Shown piece after piece: positions 1 through 10,995 of a stretch of 64,000 nt of DNA. The notes beneath the pieces were generated by a model. It had not been told where the DNA came from. It saw only the letters and a list, made by a program, of their open reading frames with translations, and made no database searches. How positions within the stretch are numbered: position 1 is the first letter of the stretch; each line of letters opens with the position of its first letter. The position numbers were made by a program, and so were the translations under genes. The DNA comes from Ceratodon purpureus (lineage: Eukaryota > Streptophyta > Bryopsida > Pseudoditrichales > Ditrichaceae), in contig CM026426.1 of NCBI GenBank assembly GCA_014871385.1, forward strand, positions 36,829,918 to 36,893,917, given 5' to 3'.

Positions 1-1
1 G

Positions 2-700
2 GAAAAATTCACCCGGAGAGAACTGAAGCTTGAAGATATGTCAAACAGAATGTGGCGGTTTCTAGCAAGGGAACTGGAAAATCCGGCTACGAAGATGAAG
101 CCCCAAAATTGCAGTAGGGCGAACGCTGCTCGCGTGAACTTTGGTAGAATCGGCCCGTCGGGAGAGGTGAGTGTTTGAGAAAAGCTCCGCCGCAGATTGA
201 GAAGATCCCCCGAACCTCACGAGGTTGATTACGAAATGGCAAGGGACAAGGGGTACGGTGGAAGATTTAAGAGACTACGCATTGAAAACACTGTCATGCA
301 TGGAAAAGGGAAAGGGGTTGTATATGCTTTGGGAGGTGCTCTTTGCAGTGGTAACTGTGATACTTCTGATGAAGCCGAATAGGATTTCGCAGAGGGCGAT
401 TCCATACCTGAACAACCTCAAGTTCATATTCTCAATGACAATACAGCGGAAGAAAGTCAAATCAACAGTAGGCCTCCTCCTGGCGTAGCGTTCCCAGTAC
501 CTGATGATCAGATTCTCACAAATCCATTCGTATTGAAACTACTCGAGCGAATTGCGGCGCTGGAGAGAAGAAACGAAGTAGCTCCTGGAGGACGTGAACA
601 TGTAACTCCAGCCACAAATAACGACAGCGGTTTCCCAGAGGCCGGAGGTATTGGCATTGATCAGAGATCAATCCCTTCCACTCACCCAACAAAGAGGTGA
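2..700 (+). pseudogene. Broken coding exon, unknown product (runs off left edge)
   Basis: One frame stays open from base 2 to TGA at 698-700 apart from two stops: TGA at 176-178 and TAG at 380-382. The translation has protein-like composition: a basic, helical start (EKFTRRELKLED at the left edge), a segment with HEVDYEMARDKGYG, and a Pro/Asn/Glu-rich tail with ILTNPFVLKLLERIAALERR. Two splice-donor-like sites, AG/GTGAGT near 167 and AG/GTGAGC near 697, suggest an exon of a larger gene or a retroelement gag-type exon. Both stops are one C-to-T change away from Arg (CGA) or Gln (CAG) codons. I do not recognise the family. It could also be a chance open frame, but about 230 codons with only two stops in this AT-rich setting argues otherwise. 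Confidence 0.4.
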
Positions 701-2027
701 GCATCTCATGACTAAACATACTCTAGTTGTTGTAAGTAACGTAAGATAAAAAGTTTGCTGACATTTCAACCTCACGCGGTAGAACCTGTAACATGTTATA
801 TGATAAACATGTGATTTTAAAGAGTGATCTAGTGTATTCTCTGACTGGCAGTGCCCAGCAGGTTGCGTAACAAAGGACGTTGAAGTATAGCGTCCAGGAG
901 AGGTTTGTGTGCAACAGTGGTTTTATTCAGTTTTATTAATTTTACTTTTGACATAAGTGCATTATTAAAATAAGCAATGTGCCAATGTCCACTCTTTTGT
1001 ACAACATTACATACTGTATGCTAACCTAGTTGAACTTTCCTCAAATGATCCACTCATCCGCTTCTGCTTGTTAAACTAATGAACTATATTTCAAGTTCTT
1101 GAAGTGTTCGAAGTGACATACTAACCAATTAATTAATTTCTCAGAGTCATGTGGAGAGTCACGGAACTCAGCCAAGTAAACCTCCAAATATCCAGGTGTG
1201 TGAAGTCACGACACCGTAGCGAGATAGCACGATGACAGTGTTTAGTTCTTCATAGATATGGTATTAGCAGATAGAGTAAGTAAGATATGTGTTGTTATTG
1301 AAAAAATGTACCGACAGCTTGCACATTTGTGACTGAAATGGTGACGTTTTGGATAAGGATTCGTTCTTACTCTGAATTCAATTCTCTCGGCTAACGAATG
1401 CATGTGAATGGAATGCTTTGACATCGTTTATGGTGGAACAGTTATACTCCAGGATTTTCAACTTTGGTTTTACATAACAACTTGTTGAGGAAAAATTCAA
1501 TGGTTTTCGCAATGTAAGGAAAGTGCTGGAAGAACAGGAAGCAGTCAAGTAGAATAAAGACGCATAAAGATGAAAGCAAGAAGTATGAAACGAATGTCGT
1601 AAATTCCTTTGATCCGATGTACATGATCTTCGACATGTAGAGTACTTCGAGCACCAAGATGTACAGAGAGACCTGATTAAGGGAAGCGGTTTATACCAAC
1701 GACATAGGATCTGAAGTCTCGAGATTCCGAGTAACTATTGGTTTTGTAATGTATGGACATATTTGACTGTTCTTTAGACCCTCGAAGATTACGTTAAAAT
1801 ATAATCTATGTTTACATTTAATTTTTGACCCTAAACCGTATCTCTCAAGAGGTGATTAACCACCATATAGCTATTTTGATGAAAACATTATTATCGTGAA
1901 TTACATTTATGTATTATGCTGAAATTAATTAATTACAGTAGTGAACTCTAATTCTTGTAATGAGGAATCGGACGAATGGATAATTGTCGCTAGAATTAAA
2001 AAAATCATTCGTTAAATTGATGACACG
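701..2027. other. AT-rich non-coding stretch
   Basis: No open frame with protein-like composition, no RNA gene and no clear repeat was seen. Short ORFs on either strand have erratic composition and no recognisable motif. Confidence 0.5.
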
Positions 2028-2416
2028 CATTACGTGCAAAATGGGGTCTGGAAAAGGCCGTGTAAGCCTGCCCTTTGTAGGTGAACCCCCTGCCCCCCGC
2101 TGGCAGCAGATGCCAGAATCGCTGCCCGCACGCACCTTGGTGGCGCGTCCTGAACAAAGGTCCTCGGAATATGCGAGCTGACATGATCGGGTCGGCTCGC
2201 AGTTTGGTCCAAAGTGGGCAGATGCTGTCAGCCCGCCACTGTAGCAACGCCCTCCTCACCCCTCACGAGGAGGTCATTGGTTCGAGCCCCCATGGCGGTT
2301 GCTGGCACCACGGTGGCACAGCCTGTGCCATGTCAAAAAGTACGCGGGCAGCGGCTATTTTTATCTCTCACGTGCCGCTTACACGGCCTTTTCTAGACCT
2401 ATTTTTGCACGTAATG
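2028..2416. mobile_element. Fold-back (MITE-like) element with 40-bp terminal inverted repeats
   Basis: The 40 bases at 2028-2067, starting CATTACGTGCAAA and ending GGCCGTGTAAGC, match the reverse complement of 2377-2416 at 36 of 40 positions. The 309-bp interior is GC-richer than its flanks. It contains a B-box-like GGTTCGAGCCCC near 2279-2290 and the local hairpin CCTCCTC/GAGGAGG. It has no coding potential of its own. The layout fits a short non-autonomous fold-back DNA element, perhaps with tRNA-derived sequence inside. I could not define a target duplication, so the ends are the visible repeat limits. Confidence 0.6.
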
Positions 2417-3162
2417 GGTAAACAGCCTATACATGTACGTGGAACGCAGCCACTGGTGCGTTTTTTACGAAGAAAGTAAACTCGGAATCGATGTGGTGAA
2501 TTATCGCTGAAATTTAGGCTTATTCTTGTCAATTACCATACCCTAATTAAACTGACTTTAACTTTATACGAACTGCAGTTTCAGTAAAAAGCATTTTAAC
2601 CAAAGTAAATGAACTAAATTCACCAAGGTGAAAGTGCTGACATGGCTGGGTAGTTCTACCCCTGGCAATGCACTGAGACGCTCCCCCAGTCCTACGTGTA
2701 CGTCTGTCCTGATTGACAAAAAAATCGACAGAATTCCGTCATTTAACTGTCTGAATTAGGGTCACCTAACCTATAGAGCAGTTGACAAGATTATGTCAAA
2801 TTTTCTATCAATTTCTGCGTCCGCTTCCTTCTAGTGACATCAGCGGCGATAGTTTTTGATTAGCACATCTAAAACACTACATTCTTTAGTTAAATACGCT
2901 AAGACTGTTTCCTTTCCAAACTTCCCTACTCCACAGATTTGTTTCGACTACTACTGTTCTGTACTGTTTTTTGTAGACCCATGCATGAGGTTTCCCTTCC
3001 TGCACATTTATCTTAGAGTTTTCTTCAATGCATTGATTTGTCGGCGGTTTGCCGACGACTTTGAATTTAGTCCATTTTCTTCATATACATTCTCATGTTC
3101 CGTGATTTTGTTCACTGATTGCACTTCATATTCTTCAGGGCACCTCGTTTTATTTCAAATGC
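2417..3162. other. Intergenic stretch before the HAD-like pseudogene
   Basis: No supported gene. The last part (about 2856-3140) has a long low-complexity open frame rich in Phe, Ser and Cys that looks like intronic pyrimidine-rich DNA. A possible 3' splice site ending CTTCAG lies just before about 3140, where the HAD-like similarity begins. Confidence 0.4.
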
Positions 3163-3723
3163 TTGCACGGTCCACCCCATCCTATCAAGAAATGTATTGT
3201 CCTAGGCGTCAATGGCCTTCTCTGCTATGCGGATCCTAGTATTCCTGCTTTGCCATGGGAAATGCATTGGAATGTAGTGCAGCGCCCACGTATGAAGAAG
3301 CTTTTTGACATGCTTTTCTTGCAGTTTCATGTTGGTCTGTGGTCGAAGATGCCTTTGGGAGGACTGAAGCCTTTACTCACACATATTCTGCAAGCCGGTG
3401 TAATGGAGAGGTTGTCCTTTGTCTACAGCAGAAGTGACCTTGTCAACGAGAAGAAGTTCCCCTAGAGTTATAAGACGTTAGGTCAAGTTTGCTCCAAGGT
3501 ACAGTCTCGTAACGTCTGCAAACTAGATTAGGTGCTCTTTGTACATGTCGACTCGAGGTCGTTGAGGAGGACACCAAACTGTATGTGCTACATTCCTTGG
3601 CCTTTTCAGGGTCATCTGAATTTTCTGAATGATGATGGCGTTACACTGAATGTTGCTACAGATATCCTTCCATTGGTATATCCTTTGTACAAGTTCGGAT
3701 CTGTACCAGAGTATATAGCGTAG
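3163..3723 (+). pseudogene. Decayed FCP1/NLI-type HAD phosphatase-like fragment
   Basis: One frame runs from about 3163 to the TAG at 3721-3723, with in-frame TAG codons at 3463-3465 and 3529-3531. It shows the order of an FCP1/TIM50-type HAD domain. KKCIVLGVNGLLC stands in for the nucleophile strand (usually VLDxDxTL or VLDxNGLL in plants), so the first Asp is Gly here. It is followed by a VVQRP..KKLFDMLF segment and FHVGLWSKM (normally VWSS). After the stops come LFVHVDS, where the IDDSP motif is expected, and a tail ending SVPEYI. The same domain family closes the window on the plus strand at 63366-64000. With the nucleophile gone and two stops it should be inactive. Assignment rests on motif order and spacing read by eye. 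Confidence 0.55.
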
Positions 3724-4968
3724 GCGCAGAGGCCTGGGCAAGTGCACTGGGCAATTCAAGCTCCGAGACGGCTTTGACGTGCATGAGTGGACTAGAGTGA
3801 AGTGTGCTGGAACTGAGTTTAGCGGACTTATTTGCCTACGTCTTCCACTTCCTCCCTCCTGGTGACCAACACAACACCTTCCATCGGCTGCCCGCTGACT
3901 GTGTCAATCCGTTTGTGCGCACTTCAAATATATGATTTACTCATCGACCTTACGCCTATGCTTTCAGGGAAACATTTCAACGAGTAGGTTATATTGTGAT
4001 AGGATTTACGTCAACTTGGACCATAGTGGTGGTAGTAGACTTAATGTTGTAGAACTTAATGTTTCAAACTGGAGCGGTACTAGGTTGTTTGGCGTATTTT
4101 GTTATCAACGGGATGCTGACTTTGTATTATACATTTCACTACTTGAATCAACATGATATTCTTTAAAGTATTCAGTGTAACTCTTATTTTGCATTGTATG
4201 TCTCAATTTTCGTATCCATCACAAGCATGTTCTGCCCATGTACACCTGGATGTCCAGTTTTGCATTCAATATCGTCTCATATTCATGTACTCTGACAGTA
4301 ATCGTTCATGGCCTCCATCCATTGGCAGACCGCTGAGTTGGAATTGGTCATTTTTTAATCCTGGACTTCTTTTTGTCCAGAATCACTTAAAATCCCTTTA
4401 AAAATTAATAATTCAATTTTGAAAATTAAAGTTTGATATTTAATACTGTTGAGCACAATTGAAGATTTTAAATAAGCAAGTTTAGAAATAAAATCACGGA
4501 TATTGAGAACTCCAAATACGTCCATAGAGTACCTGAAGAAACATTCTTCCAAATGACAACAGTTTTATTATAAAGACGTTTTGGACCGACCTCTAGGTTT
4601 TGCTGATTAAAAGCCCTTAACCGTTTTCATACATTAACCCCTAAAATACAACAAAATCCAAAGTGGGTTGCAGGAACTTGAGCAAGCTACCATAGTTAGG
4701 ATTTTTAATATTTTTTGACAGGATATTTTGTAGTGAACATGATGAATCGTAATCTTTATGGGGTTAAATTTCAGCATTTAATTTTTAATTTTTTTTAAAT
4801 AGGGATTTCTTAAAAATTTCAGCATTTTAGAAGTGAAAATTGGCAAAAACGAGCTTGGAATTTTAAGGGTTAAACGATTCATTTCAAAAAAATAAAATTA
4901 TATATTCATTTTTTGTGCATATTATATAAGAATTACACATGTTATTAGAAATTCACTAAACACTGTAC
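3724..4968. other. AT-rich intergenic stretch
   Basis: No supported gene. From about 4380 the DNA becomes A/T-homopolymer rich. Short ORFs here have no recognisable motif. Confidence 0.5.
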
Positions 4969-5011
4969 TTGGAGCAATCTCAATGTTAGTGCAACATTGA
5001 GATTGCACCAA
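4969..5011. repeat. Near-perfect 19-bp inverted repeat (hairpin)
   Basis: TTGGAGCAATCTCAATGTT at 4969-4987 is followed by a 5-base loop (AGTGC) and by its reverse complement at 4993-5011, with one mismatch. Either strand would form a tight hairpin. It may be the remains of a tiny fold-back element. A small-RNA precursor is possible, but nothing else supports that. Confidence 0.6.
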
Positions 5012-5689
5012 GATTGCCAACTTGATTCTAAAGAGGTTAGGAACAAAAAACACTCAAATCCAACCCTTCTAGGGCATTTTACGGTGTTTTCAATTTCTAG
5101 CGCAACCCAAAAGTGGTTGCTTCGTCCTTTTGGGTTAATCCACATAGTGACTTGTAAATGGACACTTCATTTTTTGTTTGTTCTATGTCTTAGTAGTTTT
5201 TGCTTACTAGTATTGGTAGCCTATACATATACACCAAACAATTCATATTTCAAATTAGTAATATCTGTTCCTATTTCAACTTTTCAAGGATGACATTTTG
5301 ATGATCAGGCAATGTAAAACAAAATCATTATTGTACTAAATTTTCGAATAGAATAACTATAAAATACGATCTCTCGTACAGTGGATAACGAGAAGTGAAG
5401 TTCATTTGTGATTTGTATGGAATCGGATTTCCATCCAAATGCGCTATCTGTTGGAATAGGCTTTACAAATATAGAAAGTCCATACACAATACAACTGAAA
5501 AGGCAAAAGGAATCCAGCCTTTTACTTTCACCGAGTCCAAAGTTGTAACCTCTTAGAAGAGCGCACATGGAAGCAAATTCAGAAATACGGGACAATTACC
5601 TGCAACCTTTATTACCCATTTCATTAATCTAAGTAAATAAACCAATTTAATTCTGCCGCAGAAGCTGTATTGCTGCCACCTAATCCACT
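5012..5689. other. Intergenic stretch left of the chromovirus LTR
   Basis: No supported gene or repeat. The true outer edge of the neighbouring LTR lies somewhere near 5650-5700 and could not be fixed, because its partner LTR and target duplication are not visible. Confidence 0.35.
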
Positions 5690-6364
5690 ATGAGGTAACT
5701 TTCTCCTACCCATTTCTCACGTCAAGTCTCAAAAGCACTCAATTGGGTGCCAAACCCTTTGAGGCCTCCCATTGGTCTGGTACATTTGCTTTTTCAGGAG
5801 AGCCTGGCAAAAGGGGTGGCATCCTCTTGGCCACAACCTCCGCTCCTAGGAGCCCAGGTGTCGCGCTCCAAACTTACGCTCCTCGTTCCTACGAGTCCAA
5901 GTCCGTCGCGATGCTCCTAGTTACCTACAAAAACCAACAAGTCCCACAAGTTAGTTTACTCCGGGGTACAGTCTAGCGTACCCCGGGGTCCAACTCCTTC
6001 ATGACACTTCTTCACTTAGCAAGACTCTCTAAGACTCACTAAGTCTAACCCTCGCGACCCGCCCAAGAGACAACTCCCGGGTGCGAGTGAGGCGCCTTAA
6101 GCCTTCACTAGCCAAGACTCGCACTTGTCTAGTTTCGGGACCACTTAGCTCCCACCTCAACCATTCGTCACTCAAGCGTGACGCCTGGTTCGCTTTAGGC
6201 CCAAGGCCAAGGTCCGCCCGCCGACCCCAACAAGGGTCATCCCAACCGGCGTCAACCTAATCACGTGCTCACCCACTCCGGGGTGAGCCACCTTTACTAA
6301 GTCCTGGTCACTACTCTGGGGTGCCACCTTAGTCATGGTGTGTCTCTAACTTATGGTCGTGACA
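5690..6364 (-). repeat. 3' LTR of the minus-strand chromovirus (outer edge approximate)
   Basis: Read on the minus strand, a purine run GTGGGGGGAGGG (about 6365-6376) is followed directly by TGTCACGAC at 6364. That is the usual polypurine-tract/LTR-start junction of a Ty3/gypsy element. The GC-richer block to the left of this point differs sharply from the AT-rich DNA beyond about 5690. It lies downstream of the integrase/chromodomain ORF in the element's orientation, as a 3' LTR should. The inner edge is well supported; the outer edge is a guess from composition. Confidence 0.5.
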
Positions 6365-6891
6365 CCCTCCCCCCACAAGAAGAAGGGGTGACGTCCTCAT
6401 CACGCACTAACCTAGTGCCTTGAGGCAATTACTTCAACTTAGGAACTCTTTACATTTGTGGTTGTGATTTCTTTTTTTTTCCTAATCTAAGCCTGTTCTA
6501 ACTCCGCTTGTCACCTTGCCTTGCCATGGCAAAACCATACCTCAAGTTAAGATTGACCCCTTGAGAAGATCCCCATTCATATGGCAGATTTACAAGGCCA
6601 TGGATTTGGCTTCAAAAGATCTTTTACACACTCATAGGTGCTTTTCCAAAATCCCTTTCCTTCTTCACCATTTGGACATGGCAGCGACCCATGCGTCGCG
6701 CCAGGAGCGACTCGAAGGAGCGCAAGCGTCACCAACTTACTTGGCCAATAGTAAGCACCCTCTAACAAGGACTAGTTTAGTTCCCCTTTGAGAGCTTTCA
6801 CTTCTACGGCGTCCGTTTCATTTGTTTATCCAATCTTTGTGTCTTTGCTTCGGTTCGTCCTTTTTGTTAGCAACAAGGAGAGTTGGCCACT
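6365..6891 (-). other. Polypurine tract and untranslated tail of the chromovirus
   Basis: Non-coding stretch between the end of the pol remnant and the 3' LTR. It includes the purine tract next to the LTR (minus strand, about 6365-6376). Confidence 0.45.
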
Positions 6892-8493
6892 CTATTCTTG
6901 TTTTTGTTTTCGCTTGCGTAGCTTTTTCTTCACTGCTGCCTTGTCCTCTTTTCTTGTTTTTTCAAAGTCCTCAGTCTTTTCAGTTGGAGAGGACAACTCT
7001 TCTTTGCACTCTCCCCCTTCTAGAGGGGATGTTGCCCTCAACATCTTTGTCCCCCTATTCTTCTTCTGTGGACGGGACTTGTAAAGTTTGTTAGCAACGC
7101 AAAACTTGTTAATCAAGTCGTTACGATGTTCCCAAAACTTCCTTTGTATCCACTGCGCTTCAGCGGCAGAGTATCCTTCGTAAACCACTTTAAATTCCTC
7201 TCCATATCGTTTGTTGATCCTTTGACCAATGATATCGAAAATTTGGCCTATAGTCTTGTCCCAGACTTCAAAATCACTTGGCGGTTTAGCTTTCTTTAAC
7301 CTGGGATCCTGGGCTCGATAAGGCTTCAAGCGAGAGACATGGAAAATGGGGTGGAGTTTATAACTTAGAGGGATGTAGAGATGGTACACATCTGGTCGTA
7401 CCTCTCTCTTTTTCTCAAAAGACCCAATCCATTTTGGCCACCATTTCTTCAATAATTCTTTGGGGACGTCGACGTTCTTCACCGAGAGCAAGACGTTTGT
7501 CCCAACTAAATACTTGACATCTCTCCTATCCTTATCCGCCATTTCCTTGTAACGTCTTTGGGCCAACTCTAAATCGGTCCTTACATTCCTTATTGTCACC
7601 TCTCTTCTTGAGATAAACTCTTGCGCATTGACATCGAATTGCCCAGAAATCCCAAGGTCGTTTTGACCACCATGAGGAACCAAGGGACCCTCCCCATCTT
7701 GAGGAAGTGAAGACTCTTCTTCTGTCCCAAGGTCTAATGCTAACTCTACGGGAGTAAGTGGCTTGAATCCTCGCGCCACAAAGAAAGGTGAGTGTTTGGT
7801 TGCAGAATGTTTGTGACTATTGTAGCAAAACTCTGCTAACGCAAGCCACTCTGTCCAATCTCTATGATCTGCGGCGACAGAGTTCTACAAATACATATTC
7901 AACACTTGATTCACCCTTTCAGTTTGTCCATCGGTTCCGGGGTGGAATGCGGTACTCATCTTGAGTTTGGTTTTCAACCTCGCCATAAGGTGTTGCCAAA
8001 TCGCGGAAGTGAACTTAGTATCACGATCGCTGATAATTTCTCGAGGCATACCATTCGCAACCACCCACCAATCCAAGAATAACTTCGCCACATCTTCGGC
8101 GCTATAACGCTTTTGCGACGGAAGAAACATGGCTTACTTGCTAAACCGATCCACAACTACAAAGATCGCGTCATAATCATCTGCGGTCATCGGCAAATCT
8201 AACATGAAGTCCATTAAAATACTTTGAAAGGGCAGTTGTGGAATTGGTAAAGGTCTCAACAAGCCTGCCTTCTTTCAATTTTGTTGCCTACTCTTTTGGC
8301 AGCTATCGCATCGTTTGATAAACATCTCCACATCATGACGCATTTCTGGCCAATAGAATCTCTTTGACAATTTGGTGTTGGTAGACAATTCTCCTCGATG
8401 TCCACCCAAAGGCATGGCATGATGTTCATCCATGATCTCAAGTCTAAGTTCTCCCTTTGGAACATAGATCCTAGTTTGCTTGTACTTAAGCAA
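6892..8493 (-). pseudogene. pol: Chromovirus integrase and chromodomain remnant
   Basis: Three consecutive open stretches in one minus-strand frame (8493-8275, 8130-7885, 7779-6892) form the integrase end of a Ty3/gypsy polyprotein. Near 8420-8290 is the HHCC zinc-binding region, ending CDSCQKS. The catalytic core has its first Asp in [10 protein letters not shown] (about 8220), ISDRDTKF (second Asp, about 8045) and GQTERVNQ (Glu, about 7930). The final 295-codon ORF has the GPF/GLKPYRAQD-type C-terminal segment and then a chromodomain (DKTIGQIFDIIGQRINKR to FKVVYEGYS), followed by a Lys-rich tail. In-frame stops (for example TAG at 7885-7887 and TAA within about 8138-8146) break it. It is in a different frame from the upstream RT part, so there is also a frameshift between 8663 and 8493. 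Dead copy. Confidence 0.85.
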
Positions 8494-8662
8494 CCCTTTT
8501 TACAACCTCACTGTCTTGGAGTAGCCATCCCTTTTCTTATCTCTAAGATTTGAAAGGAGCTCTTGCGCTTTCTCATCACTAGCATAACCTTGGCGGATCA
8601 TCTCTTGTAGAGATGTCTCATCTTCGCCTTGTTGCTAGGCAAGGCATAGGCCATCACAAGAG

Positions 8663-9787
8663 TCATATATACTCTTCTTTTCTACTTAGTGCATCCGACA
8701 CTATGTTGTCCTTACCCGGCTTGTGAATGATCTCGACGTTGCTAAGCGTGATGGTATCGTACCATCTCAATTGCTTAGGTGTCACCTTGGCTTGCGTTTC
8801 CAAGTACTTCAAGGAGATGTTATCGGTATAGACCTTGGTTGTGAATCTTCCAAGGTAATGTGCCCACTTTTTAAGGTAGTACACGATCGCAAACAACTCT
8901 TTCTCGTGAGTTGTTCAAGGCCGCTCTACATCCGTGAGTTTCTTGCTTTTGAAAGCCACCGGTTTCTTGTCTTGCATCAAGACTCCTCCAATTGCGAAGT
9001 CACTCGCAACCGTATGGACCTCAAAGGACTTTTCATACTCAGGAAACTTGAGCACCGGGGCCGTTGACATCCTATACTTGATCTCTTTGAAGGCTTTTTG
9101 AGCCCCTTTGTGCCATTGTATTTGCTTTCGCTCACCTTTGAGCAATTCTGTTAACGGCGCGGCTATCTTGGAGAAGTCCTTCACAGACGAGCTGTAATAG
9201 CTTGCCAAGCCATGGAATCCCTTAACTCCTCATTGAATTTGAGGTTGGGCCCATGAGGTGATGGCTTCGACCTTCTTCGGGTTGAGTTTTCTACCATCCC
9301 AGCATAATACATGGCCCACGAATTCCATGTCTACTTGACCAAACTCACTCTTATCCAAATTTGCAAACAACTTATTGTCTCTAAGTTTCTAAAAGACAAT
9401 CTCTAGATGCCTTTCATGCTCTTCCAGAGTTTTGAGAAAGACCAAGATATCATTGATGTAAATGATCACGAAATCATCTAACTCGCCTCGGAATATGGAG
9501 TCCATTATTGTCATAAACGTTGATGGCACATTGCACAACCCGAAGGGCATGACCACGAACTCAAAGGACCCATACCTTGTTTGCATCGCGGTTTTCTCAA
9601 TATCAGCCTCCGTTATCCTAATTTGATAGTAGCCGGACTTCAAATCAATCCGACTAAAGTACTTGGCTCTTGCCAATCTATCAAGCAAGTCGTCAATTCG
9701 CGGCAAAGGATAGTTGTTCTTGACGGTGATCTTATTCAAAGCTCTATAGTCAATGCACATCCTTAGCTTGCCGTCTTTCTTACCCAC
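8663..9787 (-). pseudogene. pol: Chromovirus reverse transcriptase and RNase H remnant
   Basis: One minus-strand frame, with breaks, carries the polymerase. It has [15 protein letters not shown], a palm region with [30 protein letters not shown], and YINDILVF where YxDD is expected, so the first catalytic Asp of that pair is Asn. It continues into the thumb (SYYSSSVKDFSKIAAPL) and RNase H (TVASDFAIGGVL, KELFAIVYYLKKW, YTDNISLKYL). In-frame stops lie at 9389-9391 (TAG), about 9227 (TGA), 8915-8917 (TGA) and 8663-8665 (TAG). The changed YxDD and the stops mean it cannot act on its own. Confidence 0.85.
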
Positions 9788-9790
9788 AAA

Positions 9791-10470
9791 CTAGACAGGA
9801 GCTCCATATGGTGACTTACTTTGCCTTATGTACCCTTTGGCTAATAGCCTCGTCACTTGGGTTTTGAGTTCTTTTAACTCTTTTCGATTGAGCCGGTAAG
9901 CCGCTTTACAAGGCGGTTGCTTACCGGGCTTTACCTCAATCCTATGATCAACGGTACAATGAGGCGGGAGTTCATTGTGCAAGTCATTAGTCAATACATC
10001 TTTGTATTTTTCAATAACTTTCATTATGTTTTGAGGAACCTTTGGCCCAGTTACACCGGGTTGCTTAATGTCCTCCACATAAGCTTCCTTCAAAACAAAA
10101 ACAAAATGAACGTCTCTTAACTCTTCAGGAGCACGAACCAAACAAATTGCCTTGCCCGTCAAAACAGGGAGAGTTGTGTGCCGAAAAACGACTTGTCCCC
10201 TAGAGGTAAGTCCAACAACTCTCACGTCGGGCCGGCGCCTAAGTTCTACACTATAAGTGGCTAAGAATGTCGTTCCTAATATTGCATCTACGGCTCCTAA
10301 GTCGCAGATTGTGAAGTCTTCTACAAGAGTGTCTTCACCGCACTTGAACTCCACCTTAGGCGCCATCGATGTCGTCGAACTCCTCCCATTCGCAAACTCC
10401 ACCTTGATCGTTCTCGCCACTTCACGCCAAGTCGCTTCAAAAGATCTTTACTCAAGAAGGAGTGGGTTGC
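9791..10470 (-). pseudogene. pol: Chromovirus protease C-terminal part and RT N-terminus, cut by a nested insertion
   Basis: Minus-strand frame with THSFLSKDLLKRLG (just after the protease active site), a protease body with AILGTTFLATYSV-type sequence, then the RT connection CTVDHRIEV and the fingers start (YRLNRKELKELKTQV, GYIRQSKSPYGAPV). It ends in TAG at 9791-9793, in frame with the RT part below. The protease is interrupted at 10470/10471 by the young retrotransposon. The missing N-terminal half, with the active-site region, continues at 23838 on the far side of that insertion. A further frame change occurs between about 10420 and 10470. Confidence 0.8.
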
Positions 10471-10836
10471 TGTGGGATCCGAGAAACTCAGAATAAACCG
10501 GAAGAGCCCCAGCCGGCGTAAGTATTCCATTTATTTTTCATTTTTTTTGGTTAATTAGGTAAAAACTGGCCAGACACTAGCAGCATTAGTAGTTAACGCA
10601 AATCGGATACTCCAGAAACGTTAAAACAGTTAACGTAGGAAGTGTTCCCGGAACCTGGATTCCGGAAACTCGGAAGATAAGATACGGAACGGGTGGACGA
10701 TCCGAGTACTGACCGTTACTGTAACCGCGTCAAGGATCTGAAGCGACGCGGAAGTCATCATGACTCGGATAGGCGTTTACCCCGGTACGTTGGCGGCTGC
10801 AATTACGGGCCGCCACAGCGTTTATTATGCCTGGGG

Positions 10837-10844
10837 TATATAAG
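10837..10844 (+). promoter_or_regulatory. TATA box in the 5' LTR
   Basis: TATATAAG, 159 bases upstream of the ORF start at 10996. Transcription would begin near 10865-10875, so the element RNA would carry the LTR ORF as its first large reading frame. The same box is at 20549-20556 in the 3' LTR. Confidence 0.65.
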
Positions 10845-10995
10845 CGAGGGTGTTAGGGTTTGGAGTTCCTTTTTGCGAACTAGGAGTAGAGAGTGAAAGA
10901 GCGGTGAGGTGTCCTTGTCTTTTCCGATTCACCGGCAGTTGGATTGCCGGGTTTCTTGCTGTCGGATCGTAGAGGGAGAGAAGTGAGGAGTAGAG

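Noticed and set aside
2240..2310. Possible tRNA gene
   Set aside because: A B-box-like GGTTCGAGCCCC and an anticodon-like hairpin are present, but the T stem does not pair and no acceptor stem closes. It is better treated as the interior of the fold-back element.
2856..3239. 127-codon plus-strand ORF before the HAD-like fragment
   Set aside because: Phe/Ser/Cys-rich with no domain; it overlaps the HAD-like reading in another frame and looks like intronic pyrimidine-rich DNA.
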